64,000 nt of DNA from Methylotenera_A sp049687015 (lineage in GTDB: Bacteria > Pseudomonadota > Gammaproteobacteria > Burkholderiales > Methylophilaceae), in assembly GCA_049687015.1 (NCBI GenBank), contig JBAVIP010000020.1, positions 1 to 64,000 of the forward strand. Direction: 5' to 3'. Position 1 is the stretch's first letter; each line of letters opens with the position of its first letter. This document shows positions 17,229 to 25,810 of the stretch, one piece after another. Under the pieces are notes generated by a model that saw only the letters and a list, made by a program, of their open reading frames with translations, searched no databases and was not told where the DNA came from. The position numbers and the translations under genes are program-made.

Positions 17229-17540
17229 CTAGATGCTGAGCAGTACATCGCACTCTGCCGCATAAGATACCCCATTGCTCACACTGCCTAACAGAAAGTC
17301 TTCGATATCGGTTTTCTCATGTTTTCCTATGACGATCAAATCGGCATGCGTTGCTTTGGCATGATTGCAAATAGCTTCGGGCGGGTAACCTGTCAGTATT
17401 TTTTAGAGATGCGTTCGCTAAGTTTTTTTGTTTTGCTACAATTGCACTCAGTCGATTATCTGCATCGTTCAGCGCTTTGTCACGATATTGGTGAAGCAAC
17501 AGCCGTTGGTCAGCAAAAGTGCCACTTAGATTAATCAAGC
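17229..17540 (-). pseudogene. Truncated and frameshifted universal stress protein (UspA) remnant
   Basis: Two reading frames together restore the C-terminal UspA domain. The upstream part (about 17405-17540) reads LLLHQYRDKALNDADNRLSA, matching KLHQYHNDALIEVDKQLDKI of the intact UspA at 25811-26704. From about 17400 down to the stop at 17229 a second frame reads ILTGYPPEAICNHAKATHAD, then LIVIGKHEKTDIEDFLLGSV and a final CDVLLSI, matching VVTGYPAAEICARAAKLPAD and LIVIGRHGMSGIQEWLLGSV. The frames change at a run of six T (17399-17404). The N-terminal UspA domain and any start are missing; the neighbouring hydrolase gene ends at 17531, where the homology begins. Confidence 0.85.
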
Positions 17541-18379
17541 CCATTATCATTTTCAATATGCTGGCTCAGAAACTCGGCTAGAACATCAACCCATTTCTGA
17601 CGCATGAAAATGAAGCTGTCATTGTGGCCGCCAGCCAGTGGCAGAAAAACCTTGGGTGCTCTCGCTGCGATGAACAATCGTTGTCCATGGCGGAATGGAA
17701 TGATTTCGTCATCCGGGCTGTGGGCGATTAGCACCGGACAGGTTATCTGTGCCAGCATGTTACGGGTATCGTAACGCATGCGCACCAGCCATTTTGCCGG
17801 CAGCCACGGGTAAAGATCGGCGCCGAGTTCCGGCGCCGAGGTGAGCACTGAAGACAGCACCAGCGCGCCCGGCCTCTCCCGCGCCGACAGCCAGGCTGCC
17901 ACCGCCCCGCCCAGTGATTCGCCGAACAGGACAATATGCGCAGGCGCAATGCCGCGCTGTTGGATCAGGTGATCCCAGGCGGTCTGCGCGTCTTGGTACA
18001 GTCCTTCCTCTGAGGGTTTACCGCTGCTGCGGCCATAGCCGCGATAATCGAATATCAGCACACCATAGCCCAATCGGTTGAACATGGCGATGCTGTCCAT
18101 GCGGTGGGAAATGTTGCCGGCATTGCCGTGCAGAATGAGCACAACCGCATGTCCACGCGCTGGCACGAACCAGGCATCCAGCCGTTCGCCGTCGGCTGTT
18201 GTCAAGGTCAGCGCTTCGTAGTCAAGGCCATACTCGCGTGGGGTTGTCTGTATCTCGCGGCCAATCTGCGGATAATAGGCCAGCTTGTCCTGCATAAAGA
18301 ACAGCAGCGCGGCAAAGCCGCCATAAGCCAGCGCCAGAGTGGTCAGCAAACCCGACAGCATCTTACCTTCCCCGCTCAT
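17531..18379 (-). CDS. Alpha/beta hydrolase with N-terminal membrane anchor
   Basis: A 282-residue serine hydrolase of the S33/BEM46-like group. A hydrophobic segment at about 7-30 would anchor it in the inner membrane. The nucleophile elbow is GESLGG (Ser155), the oxyanion motif HGNAGN is at 84, the acid is in HSPDDEIIPF and the His in LAGGHNDSF. Proteins of this kind are often esterases or lysophospholipases, though no substrate is proven. It is the last gene of the nine-gene leftward directon, 40 bases after the ACP-ligase-acyltransferase fusion, which suggests a role in lipid turnover. Its 3' end abuts the UspA remnant. Confidence 0.88.
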   Translation of the reverse strand: MSGEGKMLSGLLTTLALAYGGFAALLFFMQDKLAYYPQIGREIQTTPREYGLDYEALTLTTADGERLDAWFVPARGHAVVLILHGNAGNISHRMDSIAMFNRLGYGVLIFDYRGYGRSSGKPSEEGLYQDAQTAWDHLIQQRGIAPAHIVLFGESLGGAVAAWLSARERPGALVLSSVLTSAPELGADLYPWLPAKWLVRMRYDTRNMLAQITCPVLIAHSPDDEIIPFRHGQRLFIAARAPKVFLPLAGGHNDSFIFMRQKWVDVLAEFLSQHIENDNGLD

Positions 18380-18419
18380 AGTGTTTTGCTTTGGAAAAGA
18401 TCATGCCACATAAATTTTA

Positions 18420-21242
18420 TTAGAGCGCCGCATCGGGCTCGCCCAGCCGCGCTAGAATCTCGCGCCGCGCCGCATCCCGCAGTTGCAATGCCGCTTGCCA
18501 GTCTTCTCCTGCCGCAGATAATGGCGTGCCTATCAGCATCTGCAGTTCGCTGTAACGTGGGCGCAACTCTTCGCCGCACAGCAGGCTCCGAGTGCCGATC
18601 ATGGTGACTGGCGCCACGGGCGTGCCTGAGCGTGCGGCGGTCACGAACGCTCCCATGCGAAACGGCAGCATCCCAGGCTGGATACGAAAAGTGCCTTCAG
18701 GGAAGAACACCAGAGAGTCGCCTGCGCGCGCCCGCACTTCTAGTCCGCGTGTATCATCGGCACCGCGCGTACTGTCAAAACGTTCGACAAAGGCGGCATT
18801 GAGCCGACGCAACGGGATGCCGGCCGCCGGTTTTTTCAATAATTCCTGCTTGGCAACATAGGCAAAGCGCGGTGGCAGCACGGCGGTCAGGATCATGGCG
18901 TCGAGATAACTGGCGTGATTGGCCACGACGATGCACGGGGTATCGCCAGCGAGGTGGCGCAAGCCTTCCACCTTGGGCATCAGGCCAGTCAACGCCAGTG
19001 CGATGCGCGCACATCGTCTGGCAATGCGTCTGCGCAATGGTAACATCGGCGCCAGAGCAATCAGGAGCCAGGCGACAGGTACGATGGTGACAAATACCGT
19101 CCAGGCCCAGGCGCTCCACGCCCACCCGGTGCCAAACCGCAGCCAGCGGCTGGCCTGCGCCAAGGCACCGGCACTAGCCAAACGCAACCATTGCCGCCAC
19201 GTTGCACGCTGCGTACTGGTTAGCTCGCCTCGCTCATACTGTTCTCGGCAGGCGGCACGCCGCACCTTGCCACTGGAGGTCTTCAGCACCGTACGCGGCG
19301 GTGCCAGCACAATATCGTCGGCCGGCATGCCGATCAGATCGACTGCGAGGTTGTTGATCTCGGTGAGTATCCGGTTGCGCTCCACCGCGGTGACCTTTTC
19401 GCGCGTCTCGGCCAGCACCACCAATCGCTCCGTACCAGTAAGCGCGTCGGCAGCCGGAAACACTGCCACGCCACCCTTGCGTACACCGCGTATCTGGCTG
19501 ATCGCCTCTTCCAGTTCCTGCGGGTGGATATTGTGCCCGCCGCGGATGATGATGTCTTTCTCGCGTCCGGTGAGGTAGATCTCCCCCGCCGCGAGATAGC
19601 CAAGGTCGCCAGTGTTGAGCCAGTCGCCATCGAACAGGCGTGACGTTATCTCGGGGTTGCGGAAATAGCCGCCGGTGGCAGATGGCCCGCGAAACTGTAC
19701 GCGCCCCTGCGTGCGTTCCGGTAGTTCCCGGCCGCTGGCATCGACAATGCGGATATCGTGGCCAGGTAACGCCTGGCCGCAGGAAACTATGCGGCGCGCG
19801 TGTACATCCTCCGCTGGCGCGACATGGGCCAGATTCAAGTCCGCAAGTGCGGCACGCTCCACGCGGTCAATCAGCGGTCCGCGCCCGAGCGGGGGAAAGG
19901 CCAGCCCGACCGAAGATTCCGCCAGGCCGTAAACCGGCGTCATGGCGTCTGGGCGAAATCCATAAGTGGCGAAGCGCGCGGTAAAATGCGCGATTGTTTC
20001 GGGGCTGACCGGCTCGGCGCCGTTGTAGGCCAGCCGCCAACAGATCAGGTCGATGTCTGCGAGATCGCGGTCATCAATCTTGTTGGCGCAGATCTCGTAG
20101 GCGAAGTTGGGTGCCGCTGAAACGGTAGCTCGATACCTGTGAATGGTCCATAGCCAGCGGCTGGGTCGGGCGAGAAAAGCCAGCGGTGACATCAGCACCA
20201 GCCGGAAGCCGACACAGAGGCTGCCCATGCAGGCGCCAATCAGCCCCATGTCATGGTAGAGCGGCAGCCAGGACACGAAGATGTCTGCGGAGGTGACGCC
20301 CGAGGCTTGCTCCATCGCGCGCAGGTTGGCCAGCAGGTTGGCATGAGTCAGCACCACGCCCTTGGGGTTGCCGGTGCTGCCGGAGGTGTATTGCAGAAAG
20401 GCGATATCCTGCGCATCTACCCGGGGCAGAGTTGACGGCATGTCGGGGCGGGGCATATCTCCTACGGTAGCAACAGCGCGCAAGCTTGCGCACTGCGCGC
20501 GCAGCAAATAGCCAAGCGTCTTGGCCCGGTCGTCAGTAATCAGCATGGCGGCTTCGGCATTGGCGACAATACCGGCGATGCGCCGCATGTGATCTTCGAG
20601 TTGCGACGGGCGTGCCGGCGGATATAACGGCACCGGAACGTAGCCGGCATAGAGCACGCCGTAGAACGCGGCAAAAAATTCGCGCCCGGTAGGCAGCATA
20701 ATGGCGACCCTGTCTCCAACACTCAAACCCTGCGCGAGCAGGCCGGCAGCCAGTGCTTGGGCATCCGCCTGCAGCATGCGGTAGGTAATGTCCTGCGTGT
20801 GCTCATCCTCAATATAGAGGGTGATATGCACTCGGTCGCCATGCTGCGCGACATGCCAGTCGAGCATTTCGATCAAGGTGGCAATAGTTTCGGGCGAATG
20901 CTCGACTCCTGCTTCCAACACTGTCGATGTTTCCGCTGGAGCGAGCGTCTCGGTAAAGACTTCGCATCCCATCTGCCGCAGCAAATCGCGTGGTGTTTCG
21001 GCCTCGGCGAACGCTGCCTCGGCCAGCCTTATCCCCAGCTCACGCTCGATGCGAGCCAACAACTCCACCCGCGCCAGGCTATCTAGGCCGAAATCACGCT
21101 CCAGTGCGTGATCTAGTTCCATGCGCTCGATATCATTTGTAGTACCCGGTCGCAACTCGCGTGAAAGGCCGCGCACGATATCGAGCAGTCGCTCTGCATC
21201 CGGAGAGGAAGCGGGGTGCGTTGGAGAAAGAGAATGGTGCAT
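18420..21242 (-). CDS. ACP / fatty-acyl-AMP ligase / lysophospholipid acyltransferase fusion
   Basis: A 940-residue three-domain protein. Residues 15-95 form an acyl carrier domain with the phosphopantetheine serine in FGLDSLARVE (Ser55). Residues about 115-680 are an adenylating domain of the fatty-acyl-AMP ligase type: P-loop YTSGSTGNPKG (285-295), YGLAESSVGLAF, GDLGYLAAGEIYLTGREKD and the Lys-bearing KTSSGKVRR. A hydrophobic stretch near 700-725 leads to a PlsC acyltransferase with NHASYLD (H776, D781), FPEGTFR (847-853) and PVAPVTMIG. I infer that a fatty acid is activated as acyl-AMP, loaded on the built-in ACP and passed to a lysolipid. Aas of E. coli joins related activities in a different order and has no ACP domain. 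Confidence 0.9.
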   Translation of the reverse strand: MHHSLSPTHPASSPDAERLLDIVRGLSRELRPGTTNDIERMELDHALERDFGLDSLARVELLARIERELGIRLAEAAFAEAETPRDLLRQMGCEVFTETLAPAETSTVLEAGVEHSPETIATLIEMLDWHVAQHGDRVHITLYIEDEHTQDITYRMLQADAQALAAGLLAQGLSVGDRVAIMLPTGREFFAAFYGVLYAGYVPVPLYPPARPSQLEDHMRRIAGIVANAEAAMLITDDRAKTLGYLLRAQCASLRAVATVGDMPRPDMPSTLPRVDAQDIAFLQYTSGSTGNPKGVVLTHANLLANLRAMEQASGVTSADIFVSWLPLYHDMGLIGACMGSLCVGFRLVLMSPLAFLARPSRWLWTIHRYRATVSAAPNFAYEICANKIDDRDLADIDLICWRLAYNGAEPVSPETIAHFTARFATYGFRPDAMTPVYGLAESSVGLAFPPLGRGPLIDRVERAALADLNLAHVAPAEDVHARRIVSCGQALPGHDIRIVDASGRELPERTQGRVQFRGPSATGGYFRNPEITSRLFDGDWLNTGDLGYLAAGEIYLTGREKDIIIRGGHNIHPQELEEAISQIRGVRKGGVAVFPAADALTGTERLVVLAETREKVTAVERNRILTEINNLAVDLIGMPADDIVLAPPRTVLKTSSGKVRRAACREQYERGELTSTQRATWRQWLRLASAGALAQASRWLRFGTGWAWSAWAWTVFVTIVPVAWLLIALAPMLPLRRRIARRCARIALALTGLMPKVEGLRHLAGDTPCIVVANHASYLDAMILTAVLPPRFAYVAKQELLKKPAAGIPLRRLNAAFVERFDSTRGADDTRGLEVRARAGDSLVFFPEGTFRIQPGMLPFRMGAFVTAARSGTPVAPVTMIGTRSLLCGEELRPRYSELQMLIGTPLSAAGEDWQAALQLRDAARREILARLGEPDAAL

Positions 21243-21288
21243 ATGTGTGACTTTTTACCTTATTCTGTTAAAGCATTATAGTAACCTG

Positions 21289-22620
21289 CTAGCCGCGCCA
21301 GTCGAATACCCCCCTGCTCGCCTGACGCTCTGCACGCATGGCGGCGTGCCGGCCGCGTGCTGCCTGCACGCCGGAGAGCAGAATCAGTCCGATGACAAAG
21401 TAGCTGCCGGTGAGCAGCAGCGCGCGCCGGTGATCGCCGCCGGTCAGCCAGGTGGTGATGCCATAGGTGAGCGGCCCGGCAATGGAGGCGAGCTTCACCG
21501 CCAGCCCCCAGAACCCGTAGAACTCCGCCAGCTGTGAAGGCGGCGCCAGCACACCCACCAGCGCTCGGCCGGCGGACTGCGAGGCGCCCAGGCACAAGCC
21601 TGCGATATTCGCCGCCACCCAGAACAAGGGCGGTTCGTGCGCCGCCCAGGCCAGCAGAATGGTCACTATCCACCCCGCCAGCGTCAGCGCTATGGTACGG
21701 ATATGGCCGATGCGATCCTGCAAGTGACCGAACAGGAAGGCGCCAATTGCCGCCGTGATATTGACGGCAAAAATCAGCAGCAAAGCCTCGCGGGTGGTGA
21801 AGCCAATCGCCTGAGTGGCGTAGACGGCGGTCAGGGTAATCACCGCCGTAATGCCCGCCTGATAAAACAGGCTGCAAAGCAGAAAGCGGCGCAGGTCGGC
21901 GAATTGCTGCAAATTACGCAGGATCTGCAATGCATCCAGCCAGGCATCACGTAGCCGTGCGTCTTTGGCGAGGGGTACAGCACGCTCGCGCAACGGCAGG
22001 AAGGTCGGCAAGCTAGCCAGTGAAAAGATGCCGGCGGTGATCAGCATGGTTACCGGCACGAACTGTGTGGCCGGCTGACCGCGTGCTTCTGCCCAAGTAA
22101 CATAGAGCAGGCACAGGCCGAGCGTGAGCAGTCCGCCGAGGTAACCAAGACTCCAGCCCCAGCCGGACACACGGCCCATGGCGCGAACTTTGGCAATTTC
22201 CGGCAAAAACGCCGCGATCAGGTTTTCGCCGCTGCCGAAAAAGAAGTTGGAAGCGATCACGCACACAATGGCGAACCATAACATGTCCGGCTGGGCGAAA
22301 AAGAGCAGAGCCGTGAACAGAACGCAGCCTGCGGTGGTGATTGCCAGCAGTTTCTTTTTTGCCGCGTGCAGATCGGCATAGGCGCCGATTACTGGGGCGC
22401 TGAGCACAATCAGAAGATAGGAAAAGGAAAGTGCGGCCGTCCAGGCAAACGTGGCCCACGGCGCATCGCCTGCGACCACTGCGACGAAATAGGCGTTGAA
22501 CAATGCGGTGATGACCACCGTTGTATAACCGGAATTAGCGAAGTCGTACATCGCCCAAGCCCACAGCTCACGCGGGCGGACATCGGAACGCAGGGCTGTA
22601 TGGGGATAGCGCGGTTTCAT
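21289..22620 (-). CDS. MFS transporter, UMF1/Atg22-like
   Basis: A 443-residue inner membrane carrier. The N-terminal signature WAWAMYDFANSGYTTVVITA is diagnostic of the UMF1/Atg22-like subgroup, named after the yeast vacuolar effluxer; bacterial substrates are unknown. About 12 hydrophobic segments are visible. The frame is open to 22677, but I start at 22620 because this ATG overlaps the stop of the CREST gene in an ATGA pattern, implying translational coupling. It lies between a lipid-hydrolase-like gene and an acyltransferase fusion, so a lysolipid or fatty-acid transport role (compare LplT beside Aas in E. coli) is a reasonable hypothesis. Confidence 0.87.
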   Translation of the reverse strand: MKPRYPHTALRSDVRPRELWAWAMYDFANSGYTTVVITALFNAYFVAVVAGDAPWATFAWTAALSFSYLLIVLSAPVIGAYADLHAAKKKLLAITTAGCVLFTALLFFAQPDMLWFAIVCVIASNFFFGSGENLIAAFLPEIAKVRAMGRVSGWGWSLGYLGGLLTLGLCLLYVTWAEARGQPATQFVPVTMLITAGIFSLASLPTFLPLRERAVPLAKDARLRDAWLDALQILRNLQQFADLRRFLLCSLFYQAGITAVITLTAVYATQAIGFTTREALLLIFAVNITAAIGAFLFGHLQDRIGHIRTIALTLAGWIVTILLAWAAHEPPLFWVAANIAGLCLGASQSAGRALVGVLAPPSQLAEFYGFWGLAVKLASIAGPLTYGITTWLTGGDHRRALLLTGSYFVIGLILLSGVQAARGRHAAMRAERQASRGVFDWRG

Positions 22621-23426
22621 TTCACAGGACTTTGCTTTATCAAGATCCTGCGCCGCTTCAAATGCAGCATCACCCAATACGCCGCCAGCGCGGCGATCAC
22701 GTGTTTGACAGTGTGGCCGCTAATAATGCCGTCAGTGCGGGCAAAAACTGGGAGGTCGGTAAAGTCGAACAGCAAGGCCAGAGTATAAAGCCCGATGACG
22801 ACCAGGATGTCGCGGTCGCCGCTGTAGCGCGGCGGGTAAAGCCAGAGCAGAAGCGGGAGCAGCAGCATAGCAGTGAGTTGAGTTAGCCCATATGGACGCA
22901 GGTCGCCTATGCCGTGCGCCTCGCTCCAGCCCCAGTATGCGACGCTGCCCAGCCCGGCCGTGATGAGCAGCGGCAGCAGGAGCAGACCGGCTTTGAGGCT
23001 AACGCGTTCGCACAAAATTGCAGCGAACCAAGCCATGAGTGCCAGTGCTATTGCCGCCCGATCCCACACCAGTCGGCCGTTGTCTGGCGCCAAATGATAA
23101 AAGCCGGAGCCGAAGCCGACCAGGATAGTAGCGAAAAAAAACAGCACATAGGGAAGCGCCTCGCGCTGATCGATGAATGTGCGCCGCACTGATGAACAAT
23201 AAAGAAAATGCAGGCCAATCACGCCCGCCAGCACGAACAGGACATTGGAGGCGGTATCGAGGCAATTTGGCACGCCCAAGCAGACGCGCTGGTCTGCGAA
23301 ATTGTGGTACCAAAGTGGCTGCGGGATGCGCGGCAACATCAAGGCAACCCCCGCCAGCGCCGCAGCCAACAGCCACAGGACTAGTGCTTTTGTGCACGGA
23401 CTGGCGTTCTGCAAAGTATTGCTCAT
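22617..23426 (-). CDS. CREST-superfamily (ceramidase-like) membrane hydrolase
   Basis: A 269-residue protein with about seven hydrophobic segments. It carries the CREST pattern: Ser and His in GSGFYHLAP, Asp in RLVWDRAAIAL and the His pair in GHTVKHVIAALAAYW. These residues form a zinc site in alkaline ceramidases and related Per1/PAQR proteins, which hydrolyse lipid amides. Bacterial members are mostly uncharacterised. A GAGGAGGTGTA ribosome site precedes ATG 23426. The stop overlaps the start of the MFS gene by four bases. I infer lipid amide or ester hydrolysis in the inner membrane; the substrate is open. Confidence 0.85.
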   Translation of the reverse strand: MSNTLQNASPCTKALVLWLLAAALAGVALMLPRIPQPLWYHNFADQRVCLGVPNCLDTASNVLFVLAGVIGLHFLYCSSVRRTFIDQREALPYVLFFFATILVGFGSGFYHLAPDNGRLVWDRAAIALALMAWFAAILCERVSLKAGLLLLPLLITAGLGSVAYWGWSEAHGIGDLRPYGLTQLTAMLLLPLLLWLYPPRYSGDRDILVVIGLYTLALLFDFTDLPVFARTDGIISGHTVKHVIAALAAYWVMLHLKRRRILIKQSPVK

Positions 23427-23484
23427 TACACCTCCTCACGCTGCGCCATCAGGCCGTGTACCGCCCAGCGCAATACATGTCTCA

Positions 23485-25182
23485 TTAGGCTCCATCCTCT
23501 GCAGATGCAGCATGCTCCTCCTTCAGCCTCCGGCGCAATATCTTGCCGATCGGAGATTTTGGCAGTTTGTCGCGAAATTCCACCTGTCTTGGCACTTTGT
23601 ACCCGGTCAGGTTGGCATGGCAATGCGCAATCACTGCCTCGGCGGTCAGCGCCGGGTCCTTCTTAACCACGTAGACCTTGACCGCTTCGCCGCTCTTTCC
23701 ATCAGGTACGCCGATCACGCCCACTTCCTTGACGCCGGGATGCAGCATCACCACCTCCTCGATCTCGTTAGGCCAGACCTTGAAGCCGGAAACCACGATC
23801 ACATCCTTGTGACGGTCGATGAAGCGGAGATAGCCGCGCTCATCCATCTCGCAGATATCCCCGCTGCGCAGCCAGCCATCGGCGCTGAGGACGTGGGCGG
23901 TCTCAACCGGCATGTTCCAGTAGCCGCGCATCACCTGCGGCCCTTTTATGCACAACTCGCCCGCCTCGCCCAGCGGCAGTTCGCGTCCTGTCTCATCACG
24001 GATCTCTACTTGGGTAGAAGAGATCGGCATGCCGATCATGCCGCTGAATTCTTTGGCGTCCAGAGGATTGGCGCAGACGATGGGGGCTGCCTCGGTCAGG
24101 CCATAGCCTTCGATCAGCGGTACACCCATTATCTGCAACCAGCGCTCCGCCACCGTGCGCTGTACTGACGTACCGCCTGCCACTGCCACCTTAAGTGCGC
24201 CGGCGTTGGTCTCTCGCACTTTTTCGAAATCCGGCGCATGCAGCAGCATGTTGAACAAGGTGTTAACCCCTGTGATGACAGTGAAACGTGTCTTGCGCAG
24301 CACTTTGATGAAGCCGGGTATGTCGCGCGGATTGGTAATGAGCACATTGTTCGCGCCCCATTTCACGAAAGTGAGCAGGTTGGCAGTGAGCGCGAAGATA
24401 TGGTATAGCGGCAACGGCGTGATGACGACTTCTTCGCCTTCCTTGAGCGTGCCGCTAATCCATGCTGAGGTCTGCTCCACATTGGCCACCATGTTGCCGT
24501 GCGTCAGGATCGTGCCTTTGGCCACGCCAGTTGTCCCGCCTGTGTATTGCAGGAAGGCGATGTCGTCATGCGTAACAGGCACGTCGTTCAACGTATGGCG
24601 CGCGCCAAGTTTCAGCGTAGTGTTGAATGTCGTAGCAGCCGGCAGGTTCCAGCGCGGTACCATGCGCTTGATCCGCTTGATAACGAAGTTGACTAAGCCG
24701 CGTTTCAGCGGCGGAAACAGGTCGCCCACCTGCGTGGTGATGATATGGCGCATGGCGGTTTTTTCGAGGGCTTCCTGCAAGGTGTGCGCGAAGTTCTCCA
24801 GCACTACCACCGCTGTCGCGCCGGAGTCGGCCAATTGATGTTGCAACTCGCGCGGCGTGTAGAGCGGATTAACGTTGACCACCACCATGCCGGCGCGCAA
24901 CGCACCGAACAGTGCCACCGGATATTGCAGCAGGTTTGGCAGCATGATGGCCACGCGGTCGCCCTTGGTCAGACCGAGTTCATGCTGCAGGTAGGCGCCG
25001 AAATCCCGGGAAAGACTGTCGAGCTCGCCATAGGTCAGAGTGACGTCCATATTGGTAAAAGCGGGGAGTTTCCGGAAATGTTCGCAACTTTGTTTGAGCA
25101 TGTCTTTGAGCGAAGCATAACGGAAAATGTCGACCTCGGCCGGAACGCCTTGGGGGTAATGCTTCAGCCAGATGGGCTCCAT
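23485..25182 (-). CDS. fadD: Long-chain fatty acid-CoA ligase
   Basis: A 565-residue acyl-CoA synthetase of the FadD type, activating fatty acids to acyl-CoA at the inner face of the membrane. Motifs: P-loop YTGGTTGVAKGT, GYGLTEAAPIV, the hinge region GWLRSGDICEMDERGYLRF and IDRHKDVIVVSGFKVWPNEI, and the catalytic Lys in SPIGKILRR. Length is normal. The upstream marC ends nine bases before its ATG and the CREST gene follows 58 bases after. Together with the acyl-AMP ligase fusion it gives this operon two different acyl-activating enzymes. Confidence 0.92.
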   Translation of the reverse strand: MEPIWLKHYPQGVPAEVDIFRYASLKDMLKQSCEHFRKLPAFTNMDVTLTYGELDSLSRDFGAYLQHELGLTKGDRVAIMLPNLLQYPVALFGALRAGMVVVNVNPLYTPRELQHQLADSGATAVVVLENFAHTLQEALEKTAMRHIITTQVGDLFPPLKRGLVNFVIKRIKRMVPRWNLPAATTFNTTLKLGARHTLNDVPVTHDDIAFLQYTGGTTGVAKGTILTHGNMVANVEQTSAWISGTLKEGEEVVITPLPLYHIFALTANLLTFVKWGANNVLITNPRDIPGFIKVLRKTRFTVITGVNTLFNMLLHAPDFEKVRETNAGALKVAVAGGTSVQRTVAERWLQIMGVPLIEGYGLTEAAPIVCANPLDAKEFSGMIGMPISSTQVEIRDETGRELPLGEAGELCIKGPQVMRGYWNMPVETAHVLSADGWLRSGDICEMDERGYLRFIDRHKDVIVVSGFKVWPNEIEEVVMLHPGVKEVGVIGVPDGKSGEAVKVYVVKKDPALTAEAVIAHCHANLTGYKVPRQVEFRDKLPKSPIGKILRRRLKEEHAASAEDGA

Positions 25183-25191
25183 GTGGGTCTC

Positions 25192-25791
25192 CTATGATGT
25201 GTTGGCAATGCCTGCCGTAATGAAAGACTCAATTCCTTTACGTACCATCATGACGCCGATAGCGGCGAGCAACAGCATGGCAATCTTGGAAATGATTTTT
25301 TCACCCACCTGCCCCAGCACGCGGCTGATGGTTCCGGAGTAGAAAAACACAGTGCCCGCAATTAGAATGTTGGCGATAATCGCCACCGCAGTCCAGCCAG
25401 CACCGTACTGGTTGAGCAGCAGCATCGAGGTGGTGAGCACGGCAGGCCCGGTAATCAGCGGCACGCCCAGAGGAACGACCCCCAGATTGTTGGAGTCAAC
25501 TTGACGCTGCAGCTTCTCTTTCGTCAGCAAATCACCCAGCGCCAGCACGAACAGGAGAATCCCGCCCGCCACCATGAAATCGGCCACCGTGATACCGAGC
25601 AGATGCAGAATCACTGTGCCAAGCGCGAGAAATATCAGCGCAACCACAGCGGCGGTCACCACCGAACGATATATTGTCCGGCGCACCTTGCCTCTATCCA
25701 TGCCCTGTGTCAGAGAGAGAAACATCGGCAGCACGCCTATGGCATCTACCGCCACGAACAAAGGTACGAAGCAGAGCCAGAATTCGATCAC
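25192..25791 (-). CDS. MarC family integral membrane protein
   Basis: A 199-residue protein with about six hydrophobic segments of the MarC/NAAT family. Signatures are FVAVDAIGVLPMFLSLTQGM near the N-terminus, DFMVAGGILLFVLALGDLL and VVPLGVPLITGPAVLTTSML in the middle. Some archaeal members transport amino acids; the bacterial role is unsettled and E. coli MarC is not involved in antibiotic resistance as once thought. The gene is 19 bases after uspA and nine before fadD, so it is certainly inside the operon. Confidence 0.88.
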   Translation of the reverse strand: MIEFWLCFVPLFVAVDAIGVLPMFLSLTQGMDRGKVRRTIYRSVVTAAVVALIFLALGTVILHLLGITVADFMVAGGILLFVLALGDLLTKEKLQRQVDSNNLGVVPLGVPLITGPAVLTTSMLLLNQYGAGWTAVAIIANILIAGTVFFYSGTISRVLGQVGEKIISKIAMLLLAAIGVMMVRKGIESFITAGIANTS

Positions 25792-25810
25792 GAGGTTACT
25801 GCCCGTGTGC

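Noticed and set aside
17317..17556. 79-aa ORF as an independent gene
   Set aside because: Its sequence is the upstream frame of the UspA remnant and the homology continues in another frame, so it is a pseudogene fragment.
18420..21242. Aas (acyl-ACP synthetase/LPE acyltransferase) orthologue
   Set aside because: Domain order is reversed and an ACP domain is added, so orthology is not supported although function may be similar.
23245..24168. 307-aa plus-strand ORF opposite the CREST and fadD genes
   Set aside because: Runs antisense over conserved enzymes, has no recognisable domain or ribosome site, and such long shadows are common in G+C-rich DNA.
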